Made by a program: the position numbers and the translations under genes. 64,000 bases of DNA, from the NCBI RefSeq assembly GCF_014196805.1, contig NZ_JACIEI010000001.1, positions 1-64,000 of the forward strand, read 5' to 3'. The notes beneath the pieces were generated by a model. That model had not been told where the DNA came from. It saw only the letters and a list, made by a program, of their open reading frames with translations, and made no database searches. Source of the stretch: Sulfitobacter undariae (GTDB lineage Bacteria; Pseudomonadota; Alphaproteobacteria; Rhodobacterales; Rhodobacteraceae). Within the stretch, counting starts at the first letter, position 1, and every line of letters starts with the position of its first letter. Below, piece by piece: positions 53,505 to 63,269 of this stretch.

Positions 53505-53535
53505 GGAACGGGGGCCGCTGTATGGCCCCCGTTCC
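53505..53535. terminator. Terminator between FAH and DUF805 genes
   Basis: A perfect 12-bp stem (GGAACGGGGGCC 53505-53516 / GGCCCCCGTTCC 53524-53535), seven-base loop, followed by TATTT. It lies between the 3' ends of two convergent genes and can serve both. Confidence 0.85.
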
Positions 53536-53548
53536 TATTTCGACTAAC

Positions 53549-54139
53549 CTAGCGGCGCGGCGGCATGCCCCATTGGTTCGGCTCTTCTTGGGTCGGGGTA
53601 CAGTAAAAGACAATCAGGACAATCCAGCCGATAATCGGAATGAACATCAACAAAAGCCACCAACCCGAGCGCCCGATATCGTGAAGCCTGCGGATGGCGA
53701 CGGCAATAGAAGGCAGGAATGTCACAAGTGAAGCGAGCGCATTGATCGCGCCGAATTCGCCCATGCCAAGCATGCCGTCAAGAAAACCCGTGCCAAGGCT
53801 AATAAGGATCGTCCACAGGGTCCACCACCAGTATTGCGAACGGGTAGAGCGGGTGCCGAAATCGACATAGCGGGAAAACCCGTCTTTCAGCGCGCCCACA
53901 AAAGTATTGGCATCTTCGCTTGCAGGATCTTGGGCGTGGCTGACAGGGGCGCGTGGCGTGAGGGGCGGCGATCCAGCATCTGTGCCTGCGCGGCCATAAG
54001 GCAGCCAGTCTTCCATACCTTCTTGCCACACCAATGTGTCGCTGCGGATGGTGCCAGTGGCGACCAGATTGTCAAATTCGGATTGGCTGACTGGCCCGTG
54101 GGACGCGCCTTCAACCGCATAATACCATTGTGCACTCAT
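53549..54139 (-). CDS. GYF-domain / DUF805 membrane protein
   Basis: A 196-residue protein. Residues 5-50 form a GYF_2-like domain ('WYYAVEGASHGPVSQSEFDNLVATGTI...WQEGMEDWLP'). A Pro/Ala linker follows, then a DUF805 membrane domain: 'SRYVDFGTRSTRSQYWWWTLW', 'LPSIAVAIRRLHDIGRSGWWLLLMFIPIIGWIVLIVFYC' and a 'NQWGMPP' end. The RLHDIGRSGWW motif is diagnostic of DUF805. The function is unknown; the GYF part probably binds proline-rich peptides in the cytoplasm. Confidence 0.88.
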   Translation of the reverse strand: MSAQWYYAVEGASHGPVSQSEFDNLVATGTIRSDTLVWQEGMEDWLPYGRAGTDAGSPPLTPRAPVSHAQDPASEDANTFVGALKDGFSRYVDFGTRSTRSQYWWWTLWTILISLGTGFLDGMLGMGEFGAINALASLVTFLPSIAVAIRRLHDIGRSGWWLLLMFIPIIGWIVLIVFYCTPTQEEPNQWGMPPRR

Positions 54140-54209
54140 GTTCGGTCTAAGCCTTTGTTAAGTTGTTTCGGTCTAAGCCTAACGCGGCTTGGCAAGTGCT
54201 GCAACGGTC

Positions 54210-55586
54210 TCAGTCGCCATAGGTGGTGCGGGTCTGTTCGGCGCGTGCCCGGGCCTCTTGGGCAAGGACAGGCAAGCCGGATTTGGCATAGATATCACCC
54301 AGCAGCAGGTTCAGCGGGACACCGTCAGGGTCATAGGTGCGGCGCATTTCCAGCACTTGTTGTGCTGCCGATGCGCGGCCATCTTGCACCAAAGCATCCA
54401 GATGGATTTGCTCAAACAGGTCACGCTGTGCATGACTGCCGCCACATTCTGCCATGCGCGGTAGGGCGCGGGACATGTCGGTTATGGTTGTGCTCCAGTC
54501 CCCTTTTGCATGGGCAAGGATGGCGGTCGCTGCGGGCAGGGCCACGTCACGCCATGCGATGTGGTCATGTTGGGAGGTGTCTTGGGCGCGGTCCCTAATG
54601 GCTTGCATCATCAAGACAGCCTCGGGTCTGTCCGTGCGGCATAGGGCATAGAGGTATTGCAAGGTCAAGAAAGGGCTGACCGTATCCGCACCGCGTTGCG
54701 CGATATGGTCGGCTACATCATCCCAGCGGTCGCCTACATCTACACCCGCAAATTCCATCCGTGCCAAAAGCGAAGCTGCGCCGACCTGATCTTGGGAATA
54801 CTCTTTGGACAGCCCCCAAACGTGAGAGTCATAGGCGTTGCGTACGTCTTCGTGCCGCCCGAGGCTGAGGTAAAACAGCGCCAGATGCCACCAGTTGTGA
54901 CTGTGCATGAAGCTGTTCAGCCCTGCCCAAGTATCGGCGACGCTTTCCATAAACGCGGCGCCTTCGGCAATGCGGCCTTGGGTCAGCATGACATGGGCAA
55001 TCGCGTGATGCGCCCATGGTTCGTCCCGCCGTAAATTCATCGCATGGCGTGCGGCGGCTTCGGCGCGGTCAAGGAGGTGGCATTGTTCATAGCCAAAGGC
55101 GATCATACCGTGGGCGTAAGGAATATCGGCAGCGGCGGGTTGGGATTTAAGCGCAAGGCGGAGCATTCCTGCGGCATCGCCCAGATTGAACAGGTGATAT
55201 TGCGCCAGCTTTAGCATCACCATATCGCGGGGATGGTCGGTGAGGGCGGTGTCGCAAATCTCAAGCAGTTTGGGTACATCGCCACTGATCCATGCAGCGG
55301 CGGCGTCTATGGCCAGCTCTTCGCGCGGCGTGGCTGTTGTGCGTGCGGCTTTGGCGCGCTCCAGATAGGGGCCCGCGTTTTGGGGCGCAATCGGGGCCTC
55401 CATAAACATCCACAACATTGCGGCATAAGCGTTGACCAAGGCGCACTCAGGATCTGCATCAGCGGCTGCGATGATGTCTGCCGCCTTGGGTTGATAGCTG
55501 AGAAAGCCGTGAATGAAATCATTGATGCCCTTCAGGGTATCAGGATTTTGGACGGTGACGGGCAAGCTGTAGAGGTCTTGGGTCAT
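54210..55586 (-). CDS. TTC38-like tetratricopeptide repeat protein
   Basis: A 458-residue helical protein without signal. It matches the TTC38 family: 'PYAHGMIAFGYEQCHLLDRAEAAARHAMNLRRDEPWAHHAIAHVMLTQGRIAEGAAFM' and 'LNSFMHSHNWWHLALFYLSLGRHEDVRNAYD', with conserved HAIAH and HNxWHLAL. Several TPR-like helix pairs follow to the C-terminus. It is a cytosolic scaffold of unknown role. It overlaps the upstream alpha/beta hydrolase by four bases and is last in the peptide-transport operon. Confidence 0.84.
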   Translation of the reverse strand: MTQDLYSLPVTVQNPDTLKGINDFIHGFLSYQPKAADIIAAADADPECALVNAYAAMLWMFMEAPIAPQNAGPYLERAKAARTTATPREELAIDAAAAWISGDVPKLLEICDTALTDHPRDMVMLKLAQYHLFNLGDAAGMLRLALKSQPAAADIPYAHGMIAFGYEQCHLLDRAEAAARHAMNLRRDEPWAHHAIAHVMLTQGRIAEGAAFMESVADTWAGLNSFMHSHNWWHLALFYLSLGRHEDVRNAYDSHVWGLSKEYSQDQVGAASLLARMEFAGVDVGDRWDDVADHIAQRGADTVSPFLTLQYLYALCRTDRPEAVLMMQAIRDRAQDTSQHDHIAWRDVALPAATAILAHAKGDWSTTITDMSRALPRMAECGGSHAQRDLFEQIHLDALVQDGRASAAQQVLEMRRTYDPDGVPLNLLLGDIYAKSGLPVLAQEARARAEQTRTTYGD

Positions 55587-56383
55587 GGTTGGGCTTCCTC
55601 ATGCTGGGCGATGAAATTGCACAGGTGATCGGCAACCGCATCCGGCGCGTCCCAATGCACGGAATGGCCTGCGCCCTCAATCAGATGCACAGGCAGATCG
55701 CCCAATGTTGGCGCAGCCAATGTGGCAGGCAAGATCAGATCATCCGCCGCCAAAATTGCTTGGGCGGGGCAGCGTAGGGTAGAAAGGGGATCAGGCGTAT
55801 AGCCATCCAATGCGGCAATCTGGTGACCCATCGCCTGTGCGGTTTGCGCATAGGGATAGGCCAAAGAGGCAGCTGCCGCCTGCGCCACCATGCCTTCTAC
55901 TTCGTAAATTGCGGGGGAAAACAGCCATGGGAACAGCGCATTCAACCATGCATCAGGCGCGGCGTTGCTTTCACGTATTGCCGAAAGCGCCTTGAATAGA
56001 GCCACATTACGCTCAAGCCGTAGGGGAGCGGCAGCAGCGAGGCTTAGGGTTTTGACCTGATCGGGGAAACCGCAGGCAAGGCGTAGCGCGATCATTCCGC
56101 CCAGCGAGTGACCCAAGACATGCGCGGGACCAAGCCCCAGATGCGTCAGCAGGGCCGCACAATCGGCGGCAAAGATGTCTACGCTGGCAGGGGCATCCCA
56201 TGGGGTGGTCTGGCCTGTGGTACGGTTATCGGGGCGGATGACGGTGAAATCAGGCTCTAACAAGGGGACAAGCGGTGCCCAACTTGCGCTATCACTCATC
56301 ATACCTGCGATCAAAAGTAGCGGAGGGCCGTCGCCAGACACTTCATAATGTTGCGAAATTCCGTCGTGGTTAAAGATCGGCAT
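55583..56383 (-). CDS. Alpha/beta hydrolase
   Basis: A 266-residue alpha/beta-fold hydrolase: 'PPLLLIAGMMSDSASWAPLVPLLEPDFTVIRPDNRTTGQT', nucleophile elbow 'LGHSLGGMIAL' and C-terminal catalytic His in 'IEGAGHSVHWD'. Similar to the 3-oxoadipate enol-lactonase/haloperoxidase-like group, with no specific substrate evident. The start ATG 56383 (MPIFNHDG) is chosen because GGAG lies eight bases upstream; a frame extending to 56455 reads through the neighbouring gene. It overlaps the P1 peptidase gene by 14 bases and the TPR gene by four. Confidence 0.85.
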   Translation of the reverse strand: MPIFNHDGISQHYEVSGDGPPLLLIAGMMSDSASWAPLVPLLEPDFTVIRPDNRTTGQTTPWDAPASVDIFAADCAALLTHLGLGPAHVLGHSLGGMIALRLACGFPDQVKTLSLAAAAPLRLERNVALFKALSAIRESNAAPDAWLNALFPWLFSPAIYEVEGMVAQAAAASLAYPYAQTAQAMGHQIAALDGYTPDPLSTLRCPAQAILAADDLILPATLAAPTLGDLPVHLIEGAGHSVHWDAPDAVADHLCNFIAQHEEAQP

Positions 56384-57365
56384 TGGCGGTTCTCCAGCAA
56401 GGCATGACATCCCCTGCGGCGGGGGTGGCGGCATATATTGCGCGGGCAATGGCACGGCTGAGGCAGAGCGCGGCGGCGTGGCCCGTCAGTAAAACATCTG
56501 CGGCGGGTTTGGCGGCTGTGCTAAGGGCAAAGACAAGATCACCGTCATTTGGTGTATGTGCAGGCACGCAGGCGCGTGCAATCCCGTCATGGGCGGCGGT
56601 GGCCACACGGTGGCATTCGGCCTTTGTTAGGGTCGCATCAGTGGCCACGATAGCGATGGTTGTGTTGGCGCGGGCTGACATGGCGTTCATCTTGCGGCTC
56701 TCTCGGCTGAGGCCCAGACCACTGGCCGGATCAGGGCCAAGCCCGCCAAATTCGCCGTTCATCTCAAACGGGGCGGCATAGAAATGACGATCACCGGGGG
56801 TGGTGACGGCGCCTACAGGGTTGGCGGCAACCAAGGCCGCAACCGTGCTGCCATCGGGTAACTGCAAAGACGCAGTGCCAAGCCCGCCTTTGAGCATCGC
56901 ACTCAGAGCGCCAGTGCCTGCACCGATGGTGCCGATCTCGAACTCGGCTTGTGCATCACGGTAGGCGGCAAGCCCAAGGGCGCGGTAGGGATTATCGGCC
57001 CAATCTTTGTCACCTCCATTGAGCAGATCAAACAGGATCGCGCCCGGCACCAACGGGATTTGTGCATCGGCAATGCGAAACCCACGAGCATCGGCGCGCA
57101 GCCCGTCCACCACACCCGAGCAGGCATCCAGCCCATAAGCAGAGCCACCCGAGAGCACGAGCGCATCCACCGCCACAACGGATTTGTCAGGAGCCAGCAG
57201 ATCCGTCTCGCGGGTGCCCGGTGCGCCGCCCATAACGGCGACAGAGGCCACAAACGGTTCATCCCCGACAACAACTGTAGTGCCTGACTTCAGCGTGGCG
57301 TCTTGCGCGTTGCCTACGCGCAAGCCTGCAATATCGCAAAGGCTATTTGTGGGGCCTGCTTGCAT
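56370..57365 (-). CDS. P1 (DmpA-type) aminopeptidase
   Basis: A 331-residue Ntn-hydrolase of the S58/DmpA family, which self-cleaves to expose a Ser/Thr nucleophile and removes N-terminal residues, in some members D- or beta-amino acids. The signature region is 'SARANTTIAIVATDATLTK', with predicted cleavage at Asn234/Thr235. Upstream are 'VDALVLSGGSAYGLDACSGVV' and 'GTIGAGTGAL'; downstream 'DGIARACVPAHTPNDGDLVFAL'. ATG 57365 is used, following the cupin stop by four bases with AAGGA upstream. Its place next to a peptide ABC transporter suggests it degrades imported peptides (inference). Confidence 0.88.
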   Translation of the reverse strand: MQAGPTNSLCDIAGLRVGNAQDATLKSGTTVVVGDEPFVASVAVMGGAPGTRETDLLAPDKSVVAVDALVLSGGSAYGLDACSGVVDGLRADARGFRIADAQIPLVPGAILFDLLNGGDKDWADNPYRALGLAAYRDAQAEFEIGTIGAGTGALSAMLKGGLGTASLQLPDGSTVAALVAANPVGAVTTPGDRHFYAAPFEMNGEFGGLGPDPASGLGLSRESRKMNAMSARANTTIAIVATDATLTKAECHRVATAAHDGIARACVPAHTPNDGDLVFALSTAAKPAADVLLTGHAAALCLSRAIARAIYAATPAAGDVMPCWRTANADL

Positions 57366-57369
57366 AACG

Positions 57370-57720
57370 TTAGATCCTTGGTTTGTCGCTTGCTGTCTCG
57401 GCGTCACCTGTATTGGGTGTGCCTTTGGGTTCAATCAGGAGAACGTGACATTCTTCCACGGCGCGGGGGCGGTGGGTCACGCCACGCGGCACCACAAAGA
57501 CTTCGCCGGTTTTTACAACGTGGCTTTCGCCTTCTAGGTCCATTGTGAATTCGCCTTGCAGTACAAGGAAAAAATCATCGGTGTCTTCATGCAGATGGAA
57601 AGGGAATTCGCCCGAGAACTTGGCGACCATAATGTCATTGTCGTTATAATCCGCGACGACATGCGGGTCCCAATGGGACGAGAATTGGTTCAATTTATCC
57701 AGCAGGTTCACGGTTTTCAT
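57370..57720 (-). CDS. Small cupin-domain protein
   Basis: A 116-residue single-domain cupin. Metal-binding histidines and acidic residues are seen in 'FPFHLHEDTDDFFLVLQGEFTMDL' (motif 1) and 'GEVFVVPRGVTHRPRA' (motif 2). Its role is unknown; such cupins may be isomerases or binding proteins. It overlaps the ABC ATPase gene by four bases and precedes the P1 peptidase, within the same operon. Confidence 0.88.
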   Translation of the reverse strand: MKTVNLLDKLNQFSSHWDPHVVADYNDNDIMVAKFSGEFPFHLHEDTDDFFLVLQGEFTMDLEGESHVVKTGEVFVVPRGVTHRPRAVEECHVLLIEPKGTPNTGDAETASDKPRI

Positions 57721-59315
57721 GTGGTGGCACCTTTGAGGTCGGGCAGCACGGGGGCTGCCTCAATGAGAGTTTTTGTGTAAGGATGTTGCGGGTTGGTAAA
57801 CACGTCTTCGGTTTGGCCTTGTTCGACGATCTCGCCTGATTTCATCACCAGAACGCGGTCCGTGATGGTGCGCACCACGCTGAGATCATGGGAGATGAAC
57901 AGGTAGCTGAGGTTATGAGTCTCGCACAGCTCGGCCAGCAGATCGAGGATTTGAGCACGTACGGAAACATCCAGTGCGCTGACCGCTTCATCAAACAAGA
58001 TCAAATCGGGGCGGATGATCAGGGCGCGGGCAATGGCGATGCGCTGGCGCTGGCCGCCCGAAAATTCGTGGATGTATTTATCGGCGTCTGCGGGGGTAAG
58101 GCCGACCGCGATCAGGGCTTCGTCAATGACCTGTTGCCGTTCGGCGCCTGTGGGGGGGGTATCGAGCAAGTGGAACGGTTCGGTGATCTGGCGGGACACA
58201 CGGTGGCGGGGGTTGAAGCTGCCGTAGGGGTCTTGGAACACTACTTGCATGTGGCGGCGCACGGCAAGGTTGGGTTTGGTGCCTGTGAAAACAGGCTCTC
58301 CGCACAAGGTAATGCTGCCTTCTTCGATGGGTTCCAACCCCAGAAGTGCGCGGGTGAGGGTGGATTTGCCACAGCCGCTTTCTCCGACCAGCCCCAGACG
58401 CTCACCACGTTTCAGCTCAAAGCTGACGTTATTCACAGCGCGAAAGCTGCCCGGTTTGCCAAACAGGGTTTTGCGCGGCGTCCGGTAGTCACGACAGACG
58501 TTTTTCACCTCAAGCAGGGGTTCGGTTGCCGTGATATCGGGCAGCGTGACTTCATGTGAGGAGGCGGCGAAAAGCATCTTGGTATAGGGGTGCTGCATGT
58601 CGTGCAGTAGTCTGGCGGTATCGCCTTGCTCTACCACTTCGCCTTTGCGCATAACGATGATGCGGTCGGCCATAGCGGCGACAACGGCCAGATCATGGGT
58701 GATCATCATCAGGCCCATACCGTCTTCGCGAGCGAGTTTGACAAGCAGCTCGAGGATTTGCGCCTGTGTTGTCACGTCCAGCGCGGTTGTCGGTTCATCC
58801 GCGATGAGCAGGCGTGGGCGCAGGGCGATGGCCATGGCGATCACCACGCGCTGACGCTGGCCCCCCGACAGTTCATGAGGAAACCGCGACAATGGGAAGC
58901 GCGGCTGCGGAAGCCCCACGCGGGTCAGCGTATCAGCGGCGCGTTTATGAGCTTCGGCCTTGGTGGTTTTTTCGTGGATCAGAATGGTTTCGGCCACTTG
59001 ATCGCCGATTGTTTTGACAGGATTCAATGCCGTCATCGGCTCTTGAAACACCATGCCGATGTCATTGCCCCGCATCGCGCACAGCTCGGCTTCGCTGCGC
59101 TGGGTCAGATCATCATCGCCCAGCATCACGCGGCCCGTGGTCTGCGCGCCTTGGGGCAGCAATTGCATCGCTGCAAGAGCGGTCATGGATTTGCCCGAAC
59201 CGCTTTCGCCTGTGATGGCGACGATCTCGCCTGCGTCGATGTTAAAGGAAACATCATGCAAAATGTCGAAGCTATGGATCGACAGTGTCAGGTTTTGGAT
59301 AGAAAGGAGGCTCAT
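57717..59315 (-). CDS. Fused dipeptide/oligopeptide ABC transporter ATPase (DppD-DppF type)
   Basis: A 532-residue protein with two complete nucleotide-binding domains in one chain. First domain: Walker A GESGSGKS (36-43), 'LSGGQRQR' (149-156), 'LLIADEPT' (169-176). Second: GESGCGKS (311-318), '[16 protein letters not shown]' and '[14 protein letters not shown]'. The oligopeptide-type C-terminal extensions ('[12 protein letters not shown]', '[14 protein letters not shown]') are present. It powers import through the two permeases directly upstream, overlapping by four bases. The glutathione importer GsiA has the same fused form. Confidence 0.94.
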   Translation of the reverse strand: MSLLSIQNLTLSIHSFDILHDVSFNIDAGEIVAITGESGSGKSMTALAAMQLLPQGAQTTGRVMLGDDDLTQRSEAELCAMRGNDIGMVFQEPMTALNPVKTIGDQVAETILIHEKTTKAEAHKRAADTLTRVGLPQPRFPLSRFPHELSGGQRQRVVIAMAIALRPRLLIADEPTTALDVTTQAQILELLVKLAREDGMGLMMITHDLAVVAAMADRIIVMRKGEVVEQGDTARLLHDMQHPYTKMLFAASSHEVTLPDITATEPLLEVKNVCRDYRTPRKTLFGKPGSFRAVNNVSFELKRGERLGLVGESGCGKSTLTRALLGLEPIEEGSITLCGEPVFTGTKPNLAVRRHMQVVFQDPYGSFNPRHRVSRQITEPFHLLDTPPTGAERQQVIDEALIAVGLTPADADKYIHEFSGGQRQRIAIARALIIRPDLILFDEAVSALDVSVRAQILDLLAELCETHNLSYLFISHDLSVVRTITDRVLVMKSGEIVEQGQTEDVFTNPQHPYTKTLIEAAPVLPDLKGATT

Positions 59316-60127
59316 GAGCGTGTCCTCCGCAGGCGGGGATCAAGGTAGTCGCGCAAACCGTCCCCCATCAGGTTCAGGCCCAGCACTGTCAGGATGATCG
59401 CAAAACCGGGCATCAAGGCCATATGCGGTGCGAGGCTGACCATGGTTTGTGCATCTGCCAACATCCGTCCCCATGACGGAATCGGTGGTTGCGCCCCAAG
59501 GCCCACATAGCTGAGGCCTGCTTCGGCCAAGATGCCAAGGGAAAACTGGATGGTGCCTTGGACGATCAGCAAGTTGGTGACGTTGGGCAGGATATGTTCA
59601 ACGGAAATACGCGCCGCAGATTTACCCGCCACACGGGCTGCAAGGATGAATTCACGTTCCCACAGAGACAGGGCCGCGCCACGGGTGATGCGGGCGAAAA
59701 CGGGGATGTTGAAAATACCAATGGCGATGATGGCGTTGATCGCGCCGGCGCCGAATACGGCAGTGATCAGGATGGCGATGACAAGGCTGGGAAAGGCAAA
59801 GACCAGATCATTGCCGCGCATGATGACTTCGTCGATCAGGCTGCCGCGCCGTGCTGCTGCCCAAAGACCCAGTGGAATACCGATGCCCATGCCAATGCCC
59901 ACAGCCACCAGCGCCACAGCGATAGAGGTACGCGCCCCGACCATGATCAGGCTTAGGATGTCGCGGCCAAAGTGATCGGTGCCCAGAATATGTGTACCAT
60001 TGGGGGATTGCAGCCGGTCAGGGATGCTGAGCGCGGTATAGTCAAATGGCGTCCAGATAAAGGATACCAATGCGGCAAGGAGAAAGAGGGCAGACAGAAG
60101 GCTGCCGATGATCAGGTTGCGGTTCAT
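59312..60127 (-). CDS. Peptide ABC transporter permease (DppC type)
   Basis: A 271-residue inner-membrane permease with six predicted helices. The binding-protein-dependent transport signature is at 'EFILAARVAGKSAARISVEHILPNVTNLLIV', where EAA-GxxxxxxxxxLP couples to the ATPase. 'DHFGRDILSLIMVGARTSIAVALVAVGIGMGIGIPLGLWAA' is typical of DppC/OppC. It overlaps the ATPase gene and the DppB-type gene by four bases each. Confidence 0.94.
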   Translation of the reverse strand: MNRNLIIGSLLSALFLLAALVSFIWTPFDYTALSIPDRLQSPNGTHILGTDHFGRDILSLIMVGARTSIAVALVAVGIGMGIGIPLGLWAAARRGSLIDEVIMRGNDLVFAFPSLVIAILITAVFGAGAINAIIAIGIFNIPVFARITRGAALSLWEREFILAARVAGKSAARISVEHILPNVTNLLIVQGTIQFSLGILAEAGLSYVGLGAQPPIPSWGRMLADAQTMVSLAPHMALMPGFAIILTVLGLNLMGDGLRDYLDPRLRRTRS

Positions 60128-61071
60128 GTGCGGGCCCTCAAGCGGGGATCGACGGCGGCATAGGCCATATCCACAGTAAAGTTTACAAAGATAACGGCAA
60201 AGACCAGCAACATGGTCACGCTTTCCACAACAATCAGATCGCGGGCCGAGATGGATTGGAAGATCAGCCGCCCAAGACCGGGAAGATAGAAAACCTGTTC
60301 GATGATGATCCCTCCTGCCAACAGGAATGAGAATTGCAAACCAATGATTGTGAGAACAGGGATCATCGCGTTACGCAGCCCGTGCCGCCAGAGCGCTTGG
60401 CGCGCGGTTAGGCCTTTGGCGCGGGCGGTGCGCATGAAATCTTCGCCCAAGACATCCAGCAGCGCCGAGCGCATGACGCGCGCAAGTATCGCGGCCTGCG
60501 GCAAAGCCAGCGCAATGGCGGGCAAGGTAAGCGAGTGCAGCCCTGCAAACAGCCCTTTGTCCCAGCCGACAAAACCGCCCGCAGAGAACCAGCGCAGTTT
60601 GATTGCAAACAACAGCACCAGCATCATCGCAAACCAGAAGTTGGGAATGGCGACGCCCAGTTGGGTCGCGCTCATCACGCCGACATCGCCTGCACGTCCA
60701 CGCCTTGCAGCGGCATAGATGCCAGCAGGAAAGGCGATGACGGTGGACAAGGCCAGTGCATACACCGCCAGCGGTACAGAGACCCACATCCGTTGGGTGA
60801 CCATATCCGCCACGGGGGTGCGGTAGGTATAGGAGGTGCCGAAATCACCGCTGAGCATCCCTGTGATCCATGTCACGTAACGTTCGAGCTTGGAGGCATC
60901 CAGCCCTAGCTCCGTGCGTAAAGCTGCCAAAGTTTCAGGCTGTGCATTGAGGCCGAGCATGAAAGAGGCGGGATCGCCGGGGGCGACCTCGATCACAGTG
61001 AAAATCACCACTGAGGCAACAGCGAGGCTGATCACCAGCGAGAGTAAACGTTTGAGGGTATAGCGTATCAT
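60124..61071 (-). CDS. Peptide ABC transporter permease (DppB type)
   Basis: A 315-residue permease with six helices. The N-terminus 'MIRYTLKRLLSLVISLAVASVVIFTVIEVAPGDPA' and the coupling loop 'EDFMRTARAKGLTARQALWRHGLRNAMIPVLTIIGLQ' identify DppB/OppB. ATG 61071 is used; the frame runs on to 61119 without support, and no clear ribosome binding site is seen. It is the first gene of the seven-gene operon. The expected solute-binding protein gene is not adjacent; a matching fragment lies at the window end. Confidence 0.93.
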   Translation of the reverse strand: MIRYTLKRLLSLVISLAVASVVIFTVIEVAPGDPASFMLGLNAQPETLAALRTELGLDASKLERYVTWITGMLSGDFGTSYTYRTPVADMVTQRMWVSVPLAVYALALSTVIAFPAGIYAAARRGRAGDVGVMSATQLGVAIPNFWFAMMLVLLFAIKLRWFSAGGFVGWDKGLFAGLHSLTLPAIALALPQAAILARVMRSALLDVLGEDFMRTARAKGLTARQALWRHGLRNAMIPVLTIIGLQFSFLLAGGIIIEQVFYLPGLGRLIFQSISARDLIVVESVTMLLVFAVIFVNFTVDMAYAAVDPRLRART

Positions 61072-61262
61072 AACGCAGAGCGTAGGCCCTCTCTGAGGGA
61101 GGGTCCAGAAGAATGTCACCGTAAAAAGTGGTTTTTAAACAGCGGGATAGAGTATTTTTTTCGAAGTGCCTGAAATGAGGGCGGAACTTAATTAAAAGAT
61201 CCGCTGTTATATCTGCAACGGGGCAACGAAGTTCACGCCCCATCAGATAAAGGATTAAAAAT

Positions 61263-61748
61263 ATGACACGTTTTCTTAAATCGACTGCCATCGCCGCTCT
61301 TGTTGCTTCCACTGCAATGCCTGCTTTTGCAGCAGGTCACATGGACTTGGAAACGATGAGCTGCGCATCTTATAACGACCTGTCCGAAGCTGACCGCAAC
61401 AAGGTCGCTGTGATGGCGATTGACCATGCAAACGCAGGTGCGGGTACGGCGTCCGATATTTCCAACGACGACGCAAATGTCGCTGAATTGGCCAAAGATG
61501 TAACTGCTGCCGAAAACGCTTCGGGTGAGACAGTTGAATCAGATGTGAATGTCGGCGGTGCGATTACAGACGGCACAGAAAAAGATGAAGCCGCTGCCGA
61601 GAATGCTTCTGGTGATGGCATGACTGATCCCGCGAACATGGATATTTACGCCGAAGACATCGCTTTGCTGAATGAAGTCTGTGAAGGCCCGGGCGAAGTT
61701 ATGGTGATCGATGCTGCTGCTGGTATCCGTGCTGGCGGCGTTAAATAA
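61263..61748 (+). CDS. Acidic periplasmic protein, HdeA-like
   Basis: A 161-residue protein with a clear signal peptide ('MTRFLKSTAIAALVASTAMPAFA'). The mature part is very acidic. Two cysteines, in 'LETMSCASYNDLSEADRNKVAVMAI' and 'IALLNEVCEGPGEVMVI', frame it in the manner of HdeA, a periplasmic acid-stress chaperone. The middle has two copies of an AENASGE/D motif separated by a Gly/Thr-rich linker, an insertion not found in HdeA proper. It is a stand-alone gene with its own terminator. Confidence 0.7.
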   Translation: MTRFLKSTAIAALVASTAMPAFAAGHMDLETMSCASYNDLSEADRNKVAVMAIDHANAGAGTASDISNDDANVAELAKDVTAAENASGETVESDVNVGGAITDGTEKDEAAAENASGDGMTDPANMDIYAEDIALLNEVCEGPGEVMVIDAAAGIRAGGVK

Positions 61749-61775
61749 GATCTGCCGGTAACCTAATCTACAACC

Positions 61776-61808
61776 AAGGGGCTGCGGAAACGCGGCCCCT
61801 TTCCTTTG
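61776..61808 (+). terminator. Terminator after the HdeA-like gene
   Basis: An 11-bp stem, AAGGGGCTGCG (61776-61786) / CGCGGCCCCTT (61791-61801), with one G-U pair and a GAAA loop, followed by TCCTTTG. Confidence 0.85.
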
Positions 61809-62411
61809 TGCGGGTCGTGATTGGTTTCAGTGGGGCCGATCAGTTGGTTTGTCTCTGACGCGATGCCGCGGATACTTGGGTAATATCAAGCAGTCTTGTC
61901 CCAGATCAGATATTTATCGAGACCTGTGGTGTGGATTGTTCAACTCTTTTGATTACGTGTCCGAGATTCGCTTTGGCGAACCGTTCAAAAATGGTGGTTT
62001 TTTTGGAGGTCATGACAATCGGTACATGAGTTGGTCTTTAGCCATTGTTGAACAGTGCAGTGATTGGAGATTTGAGTTCAGGGATGATAAATGTGCAATC
62101 CGAGCCCTCCAGTACCAAATGGTCCGGCAAAACCGGACAGTGTTTTAAGATGAAGCTACTGACGGTTTCCAAGTAAATTGAATTATTGTGACTGTAAGGA
62201 GTTCTACAACACGGAGCGCTCTCGTGCTGCCCTTGATAAACAAGCACCAGATATTGTATGCTTCGGTGACTTGGAGGCAGGAAAAGCGGCATGGACTTTA
62301 AGAATATACATCTTAGCCAACCCCAAAACTGTTCTAAAGAATAGGACCACCTAACTGGAAACAGTTGGCTGTAATTTGAAGAGAAACATACATTAGAAAT
62401 AGTTAGAGTTA
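61809..62411. other. AT-rich region without a convincing gene
   Basis: About 600 bases of lower G+C than the surroundings. An open frame 61849-62148 (99 codons) has a protein-like stretch ('LWCGLFNSFDYVSEIRFGEPFKNGGFFGGHD') but no ribosome binding site or recognisable family; it may be a remnant of a transferred gene. The region probably came in together with the glycosyltransferase that follows. Confidence 0.5.
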
Positions 62412-63245
62412 ATGGTACCTAAAATTCTTATATCTACGAGGTTTTCATTTTTTGGACAGTCTGGTTGGAAAAGTGATTTTTCGACTAATCCAGAGATGTT
62501 GTTTGATGTTAATAGGTTGAACCAGAGATTTTGGCTTTTTGAAAAAATAACTCTGCCTAGTCTTAAGGCGCAAACGAACAAAGATTTTCACTGCTTTATC
62601 TTATCAAGCAATATGATGCCTGAGTGGGCTCAAGTGAGATTGGTTGAGAGCTGCGATAAATATTTAGGTAATGAAAATTATACAATTAGGTTTGCCCGAC
62701 CTGGCCGTGCAAGAAAATTTCAACGCTTTGCTCTGATGAATTTCGCAGGAGAAGATCCTGTTGCTCAGGTGGTTCTCGACGATGATGATGCTTTATCATC
62801 AGATTTTGTCGAAAATCTATGCACTCACTTGAATTCCATGGATTACTCCGCCTCAGACGAAAACCTTCATTTTATTACATTTCCGAAAGGGTATGCATTG
62901 GGTCTTCGAGCCGAAAGCACGCGTTTATGGAGGCATGATTACAAGTTCATAAATCTGGGTCTGACAATGATAGGTAACTCAAATCAAAAAAATATTTTTG
63001 GCATAAGTCATCGTCAAGCACCAAAAACTTTTGGGTTCAGAACCGATGGCAAAAAACCTATGTATATTAGAACTTTAAGTAACGTTAACGATTCACATGC
63101 TATTGTAAGAGACAAATGGAGTGAGATGGCCGATTGGCAATCTGAAAAGGATGTCGTGGAGCGGTTTCCATGGTTACCCGAAATCCAATTTGAAGATTAT
63201 TATAGCCTGCCGCACGCTCTGAACACAGATTTATTGCAATATTAG
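62412..63245 (+). CDS. Putative glycosyltransferase (rhamnosyltransferase-like)
   Basis: A 277-residue protein that matches the putative rhamnosyltransferase group often found in roseobacters. It has 'ILISTRFSFFG' at the N-terminus, 'RFWLFEKITLPSLKAQTNKDFHCFILSS', a metal-binding 'QVVLDDDDALSSDFVENL' (DxD type) and 'FITFPKGYAL'. Its G+C and codon use are clearly lower than in the neighbours, which points to transfer. ATG 62412 has no strong ribosome binding site. It stands alone between two backbone genes and may decorate surface polysaccharide. Confidence 0.75.
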   Translation: MVPKILISTRFSFFGQSGWKSDFSTNPEMLFDVNRLNQRFWLFEKITLPSLKAQTNKDFHCFILSSNMMPEWAQVRLVESCDKYLGNENYTIRFARPGRARKFQRFALMNFAGEDPVAQVVLDDDDALSSDFVENLCTHLNSMDYSASDENLHFITFPKGYALGLRAESTRLWRHDYKFINLGLTMIGNSNQKNIFGISHRQAPKTFGFRTDGKKPMYIRTLSNVNDSHAIVRDKWSEMADWQSEKDVVERFPWLPEIQFEDYYSLPHALNTDLLQY

Positions 63246-63269
63246 CGGCTTACCCAGCACTATATTTTT

